From: Chryseobacterium gleum
GTDB taxonomy: Bacteria; Bacteroidota; Bacteroidia; Flavobacteriales_D; Crocinitomicaceae
Assembly: GCA_945897565.1 (NCBI GenBank)
Contig: CAMDFN010000003.1
Span: 1-48,507 of the forward strand
Reading direction: 5' to 3'
Length of the DNA: 48,507 nt
Shown piece by piece: positions 44,172-48,507 of this stretch. Position 1 is the stretch's first letter; each line of letters opens with the position of its first letter. The notes beneath the pieces were generated by a model. That model ran no database searches, was not told the origin of the DNA, and saw only the letters and a program-made list of their open reading frames with translations. A program made the translations under genes and the position numbers.

Positions 44172-46904
44172 ATGCGCCTGCTCTTATTGGTGCTGCTTGC
44201 AGCATTACCTGGGCTTACAATAGCTCAGCAGAAAGGTAAAATCAGTGGTGTAGCTATGATGTCTCCTGGAGAAATCCCTGTTGCTGGAGCTAAAATCACC
44301 TTACTCAATCAAGGCACAGCCATCAAAAGAGTGGCTACCAATGATCTTGGCGCCTACGAAATGCTCAACATTCCCTATGGCAAATACCAGTTGGTATTTT
44401 CACTACCCCTCAACGACACCCTGCGCTATGACATCACGCTCAATCAATTGTCTGTTGTTCAGGATTTTAGCATTCGCGCCACCCAAGAAGAACGAGAAGT
44501 TCGCGTCATAGGCAATTTAGTTCGTGGCCAAAACGTACCTGTGGCTGTTACCAAAATCGACACCAAGAAAATCAATGAAGAACTCGCTTCGCGCGACTTA
44601 CCGATGCTCTTAAATGGTACGGCAGGCGTATACGCTACCAACCAAGGCGGCGGCGACGGCGATGCACGCATCAATGTGCGTGGTTTTGACCAACGCAACG
44701 TTGGTGTCATGATAGACGGCGTTCCGGTCAATGACATGGAAAACGGCGCAGTTTATTGGTCCAACTGGTTTGGCCTCGATGCCATTACCTCCCAAATGCA
44801 AGTGCAACGCGGGCTCGGCGCAACCAAAATTGCCATGCCATCCATCGGCGGCACCATCAATATTCTCACCCAAGGTGTGGGCACCAAAAAAGGTGGAAGT
44901 TTCAAGCAAGAATATGCCACCGGCAACTTTCTACGCAGCTCACTTTCTTACAACACCGGCATGACCCCATCGGGCTGGGGACTCACCTTTTCTGCTTCTT
45001 ACAAGCAAGGTCAAGGCTGGGTAGATGGTACACCTACTCAAGGATTTTTCGGTTACACCAAAATTTCTAAACGCCTAGACAAACACCTCATCACCTTATC
45101 CGCGTTTGCCGCACCACAGCAACACGGTCAACGTTCATTCTTGCAAGGTGTTCAATATTGGGATGCCAATCGCTCGCAAAACCTAGAAATCCCTTATGAT
45201 TCTACACTTGCTCTCAACGACATGGGCATTCGCTACAACCAACATTGGGGCTACGTTACCAATGATAACGGGGAAAGAGAAGTATTAAACGAACGAAAAA
45301 ACTTCTACAACAAACCACAAATTACACTCAAAGATTTCTGGTCTGTAAATGACAAACTAGACATCTCTAACCTCGCTTATTTATCAATTGGCCGTGGCGG
45401 AGGTACTAGTATTTTCAATTCGTCAGCAATCCTTAGAGATAGCAATTCGAATATTGACTGGGATCAAATGGTGACCGAAAATCAAGTGAACTCGCTTTTT
45501 GGCACACCAAACATCGACCCCATTTACTCACCAACGGAAATCAAAGCCAGCCAAATTTTATTGGCGAGCATGAACAACCACTTTTGGTTGGGTTACTTGG
45601 GGCAATTCAATTACCAATACTCCAAAAAAACTGCTTTTTCTGGTGGCTTAGACTACAGGTATTACGAAGGGCGCCATTACCAAGTCATCACTAACTTATT
45701 GGGTGCCGACTACTTTGTGAGCACAGCCAACTTCAATGATGCCGACCCCATGCAACGCGTTGGTGACAAAATCGCCAAAAATACTTTCAATGCAGACCGA
45801 GATGGTCTTGTTTCTTACGCAGGTATTTTCGGACAAGTAGAACACAATGGCGAGCGCATCAATTGGTTTGCCAATGTTTCTGGCGTACTCAATGGTTACA
45901 AAGGCATTGACTACTTTCAAAGAAAAGTACTTGATCTCGGCGATACTATTTTGCGCATTGGCGCACTAGACACCATTCAATATAATGGTCAAACCTACAA
46001 TGCTAGTTCAGCAGGGCTTGACTATTTTTCTACCGACTGGAAATATATCCCGGGGGTCACCATCAAAGGTGGCCTGAGCTACAAAATCAACAAAAACCAA
46101 GACGCATATTGCAATCTAGGTTACCTCAACCGCACTCCACAGTTCTCTAATGTCATCGACAACAACACCAACAGTTTCTTTGGAGAAATCGTCAATGAAA
46201 TTATCTACTCGGCTGAAGGTGGCTACCATTATGCCAACAAACACTTTGGTGTCAACTACAATGCCTACTTCACCAACTGGAAAAACAAACCGTTTCCTTA
46301 CGGAGTAGCGGTACCAGACCCCAACGATCCTACAGAGTTTATCCGTGTCAACATCAATGGCATGGACGCCATTCACATGGGGCAAGAAATCGATGTCGCT
46401 TGGGAAATCTCCCCAAAACTTTCCTTTGATTTCATGTTCTCGATGGGTAACTGGATTTGGAACTCAAGTAAAACTGTCTTTATTCCGCAATACGACTCCC
46501 TTGAATTCACTTTTGATGCAAAAGGCGTTCACGTCGGCGACGCCGCCCAAACAGCCATGGCGGCCTCATTGCGCTACGAACCCATCAAAAATGCATACAT
46601 CAAAATTCAGGGTCAATTCTTTGATCGCTATTATGCTGATTTTGATCCCTTCTCTTTACAAGGCAATAATGGTGGCCGCGATTCCTGGATCATTCCATCT
46701 TACTCCTTGATCAATGTTTTTGCAGGTTATCGCTACAAGCAATTCAGTGCTGGCGGGGCCATTACCAATCTTCTCAATACCTCGTTTATCTCAGATGCGC
46801 GCAACAACGCAAATGGCATCTACGATCAATTCAATGCGCAGTCTGCAGCTGTTATGTTTGGCCAAGGCTTGCGCTTCAATATCAATCTCGCAATATACTT
46901 CTAA
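44172..46904 (+). CDS. TonB-dependent outer-membrane receptor
   Basis: I start at the ATG at 44172-44174 (MRLLLLVLLAALPG), a signal peptide ending TIAQ; the longer frame lies within the previous gene. 910 residues. Residues 20-100 are a carboxypeptidase-regulatory-like domain (GKISGVAMMSPGEIPVAGAKI...). The plug at about 115-235 includes NVRGFDQRNVGVMIDGVPVNDMENGAVYW and the SIGGTINI motif. The rest is a barrel ending LRFNINLAIYF. No SusD partner is present. Position between a lamin-tail protein and a secreted nuclease suggests uptake of nucleic-acid breakdown products (inference); its ligand is unknown. Confidence 0.93.
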   Translation: MRLLLLVLLAALPGLTIAQQKGKISGVAMMSPGEIPVAGAKITLLNQGTAIKRVATNDLGAYEMLNIPYGKYQLVFSLPLNDTLRYDITLNQLSVVQDFSIRATQEEREVRVIGNLVRGQNVPVAVTKIDTKKINEELASRDLPMLLNGTAGVYATNQGGGDGDARINVRGFDQRNVGVMIDGVPVNDMENGAVYWSNWFGLDAITSQMQVQRGLGATKIAMPSIGGTINILTQGVGTKKGGSFKQEYATGNFLRSSLSYNTGMTPSGWGLTFSASYKQGQGWVDGTPTQGFFGYTKISKRLDKHLITLSAFAAPQQHGQRSFLQGVQYWDANRSQNLEIPYDSTLALNDMGIRYNQHWGYVTNDNGEREVLNERKNFYNKPQITLKDFWSVNDKLDISNLAYLSIGRGGGTSIFNSSAILRDSNSNIDWDQMVTENQVNSLFGTPNIDPIYSPTEIKASQILLASMNNHFWLGYLGQFNYQYSKKTAFSGGLDYRYYEGRHYQVITNLLGADYFVSTANFNDADPMQRVGDKIAKNTFNADRDGLVSYAGIFGQVEHNGERINWFANVSGVLNGYKGIDYFQRKVLDLGDTILRIGALDTIQYNGQTYNASSAGLDYFSTDWKYIPGVTIKGGLSYKINKNQDAYCNLGYLNRTPQFSNVIDNNTNSFFGEIVNEIIYSAEGGYHYANKHFGVNYNAYFTNWKNKPFPYGVAVPDPNDPTEFIRVNINGMDAIHMGQEIDVAWEISPKLSFDFMFSMGNWIWNSSKTVFIPQYDSLEFTFDAKGVHVGDAAQTAMAASLRYEPIKNAYIKIQGQFFDRYYADFDPFSLQGNNGGRDSWIIPSYSLINVFAGYRYKQFSAGGAITNLLNTSFISDARNNANGIYDQFNAQSAAVMFGQGLRFNINLAIYF

Positions 46905-46907
46905 CTT

Positions 46908-48507
46908 ATGAAAAAACTATTCTTCAATCTCGCGCTTTTAGCCCTCGGACAACAAGCTTTTGCCCAATCTATTGCCCAAGTGCGCAATTTAGGTATTGGC
47001 CAAACCGTTACTGTAAGTGGTGTAGTAACCAACGGTAGTGAACTCGGCCCTATTCGTTACTTACAAGATGGTACAGCAGGTATTGCTTGTTATGGCAACA
47101 ACCTCAACACCGTGCAAAAAGGCGATTCCATTACCGCAACCGGCGTACTATTCGAATTCAGCGGTTTACTCGAACTTTCACCAACTAATAGCTTCACCAA
47201 TCACGGACAAGCTGTGGTTCAGCCTACTGCACTCATCATTCCTATCCCGAGTGCTGGAGAAAACCTCGAAGGCCAGTTGGTGCGTTTAGACAACGTCAAT
47301 TTTGTACAAACAGGTAATTTTGCAACGGGCAACAGTACCGTTCAAGTCTTTGATGGTGCCAATACCTTTGATGTCCGCATCAACGGCAGCACCAACATCG
47401 ACGGATCTGCCATTCCAACTGGCCCTATCACCATTATCGGGCTTTTAGGTCAGTTCAATGCGAACTATCAGTTGATTCCACGCACCACCCAAGACATCTT
47501 CACCTACGTTGCCCCAGCAAGAGAAATCAACGTCAAAATCAATGGCAACAGCGTTCTAACTGGCACTACCTATGTAGTGGGCAATTCTACGGCCACTACC
47601 ATCACCATTGAGAACTACGGTGTCCAAAACCTCACAGTTTCAGGCGCTAGCCTGAGCGGCACAAATGCTGCAGAATACACTTGCAATGCAAATGTTGTAG
47701 TTGCAGGCACCAGCAGCCAAAACGTAACGCTCAATTTTAGCCCAAGCGGAACAGGCTCGCGTTTAGCGACCCTTTCTATCGCCAACGACGACTCAGATGA
47801 AAATCCTTATATCATCAATCTTTATGGTATTGGCACGAACAACTTAGCTACTGAACCAACTGCCAACCCAACCGCACTTACCTTTCCAACCATTAAACCT
47901 TATTCGCTTTCTGGTGAGTATACCGCTGTAAGTGCTGAAAAATACATCGTATTGTGGAAACAAGGAAGTGCTGTAGCTGGTTTACCTATCGACGGCACAA
48001 GCTATAAGCGCGGTGATGTTGTCGGCAATGCCAAAGTAGCTTATATTGGTTCGGGAACAGGCTTTACTCCGCGTCATATTGAAGCCAATACCAATTATCA
48101 TTTTGCTGTTTATGCATTCAATGGCCCTTCGGGCTATGAAAACTACCGCACCATGAATCCTGTAACAGGTAATGTAACCAGTACCGGAAGTCAAATTGGC
48201 AACTATTACAACGGTATCAATTCAGGTGCCAGTTCATTTCTTACTAGCCTCAGCGCTTTGATCAATCCGCATACCTCCATTACCTACTACAACTACCTCA
48301 CCACCATGATGAACCAATACGAGGTACGCGACACCACCAACGGACAGTCTTATGTAGAGTGTGTATATTCAGGTGAGCGCAAAGTTTTCAACGACCCATT
48401 CACCTGGACAGCCTTAGGTTACTCGCGCGAGCACACCTTCTCACACTCTTGGATGCCTACCTTCCCTTGCGATAACCCAGAACAAAAAGAATACAACGAC
48501 CAACACA
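46908..48507 (+). CDS. Secreted endonuclease I fusion (OB-fold, choice-of-anchor, nuclease), incomplete at right edge
   Basis: It starts at the ATG 46908-46910, three bases after the receptor stop, and stays open to the window end (533 codons). Signal peptide MKKLFFNLALLALGQQAFAQ. Residues about 20-200 form an OB-fold domain of the type seen in secreted nucleases (VRNLGIGQTVTVSGVV, YLQDGTAGIACYG). Residues about 210-305 resemble a choice-of-anchor D / Hydin-like Ig domain (GVQNLTVSGASLSG ... LNFSPSGTG). A further Ig-like segment spans about 315-430. The endonuclease I domain then begins (YYNGINSG, VECVYSGERK, the catalytic His in SREHTFSHSW, and YNDQH). The family cuts DNA and RNA outside the cell with a metal ion. 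Its C-terminus, probably with a T9SS sorting domain, is outside the window. Confidence 0.85.
   Translation, partial: MKKLFFNLALLALGQQAFAQSIAQVRNLGIGQTVTVSGVVTNGSELGPIRYLQDGTAGIACYGNNLNTVQKGDSITATGVLFEFSGLLELSPTNSFTNHGQAVVQPTALIIPIPSAGENLEGQLVRLDNVNFVQTGNFATGNSTVQVFDGANTFDVRINGSTNIDGSAIPTGPITIIGLLGQFNANYQLIPRTTQDIFTYVAPAREINVKINGNSVLTGTTYVVGNSTATTITIENYGVQNLTVSGASLSGTNAAEYTCNANVVVAGTSSQNVTLNFSPSGTGSRLATLSIANDDSDENPYIINLYGIGTNNLATEPTANPTALTFPTIKPYSLSGEYTAVSAEKYIVLWKQGSAVAGLPIDGTSYKRGDVVGNAKVAYIGSGTGFTPRHIEANTNYHFAVYAFNGPSGYENYRTMNPVTGNVTSTGSQIGNYYNGINSGASSFLTSLSALINPHTSITYYNYLTTMMNQYEVRDTTNGQSYVECVYSGERKVFNDPFTWTALGYSREHTFSHSWMPTFPCDNPEQKEYNDQH

Noticed and set aside
47038..47289. 83-codon frame near the right edge
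   Set aside because: It lies in another frame inside the secreted nuclease gene, which is open throughout and has clear domains.

Overview
The window looks like chromosomal DNA from a Bacteroidota bacterium, most likely a marine or freshwater Flavobacteriales lineage of the Crocinitomicaceae/Cryomorphaceae type (inference). Evidence: at least five secreted proteins end in type A sorting domains of the type IX secretion system (T9SS); two TonB-dependent receptors begin with carboxypeptidase-like regulatory domains; there are FISUMP, GC-D-ACNY and PKD surface modules; Shine-Dalgarno sequences are mostly absent; and several intergenic gaps carry the Bacteroidota -7 box TAnnTTTG. I see no rRNA, tRNA, insertion sequence, prophage, integrase or CRISPR array. 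No stretch over 300 bases lacks a gene; the largest gap, 42865-43108, holds a promoter.

Layout. 1-137: a broken C-terminal piece of dihydroorotase on the minus strand. 171-15659: a minus-strand surface-protein region. A six-gene, tightly packed operon runs from 15659 down to 7965: two secreted proteins, a TonB-dependent receptor, a third secreted protein, a FISUMP lipoprotein and a small outer-membrane barrel. It ends at a terminator at 7861-7883. Three more secreted proteins follow (883-, 1217- and 407-residue reading frames), each followed by a hairpin. Four proteins here share an N-terminal domain of about 250 residues that I cannot assign to a known family. I call it the VEKYY domain. It is the best candidate for an undescribed system.

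15832-42864: mostly housekeeping. sucC, a biotin carboxylase and tamB are on the minus strand; tsaD, an nDsbD-only protein, a full DsbD and topB run on the plus strand, divergent from tamB. Then come arginase-argS (minus), a small unknown secreted protein and ftsK (plus), a patatin-BamA fusion with a double-VOC protein (minus), a THUMP-type RNA methyltransferase (plus), citrate synthase and a DPP IV-type peptidase (minus).

43109-48507: a second surface operon on the plus strand behind a good Bacteroidota promoter. It encodes a lamin-tail T9SS protein, a TonB-dependent receptor and a large secreted endonuclease I fusion that runs off the right edge. I infer a nucleic-acid scavenging system.

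Many start codons were moved downstream from the longest reading frame to the residue that begins a clear signal peptide or conserved N-terminus; each case is explained in its entry.
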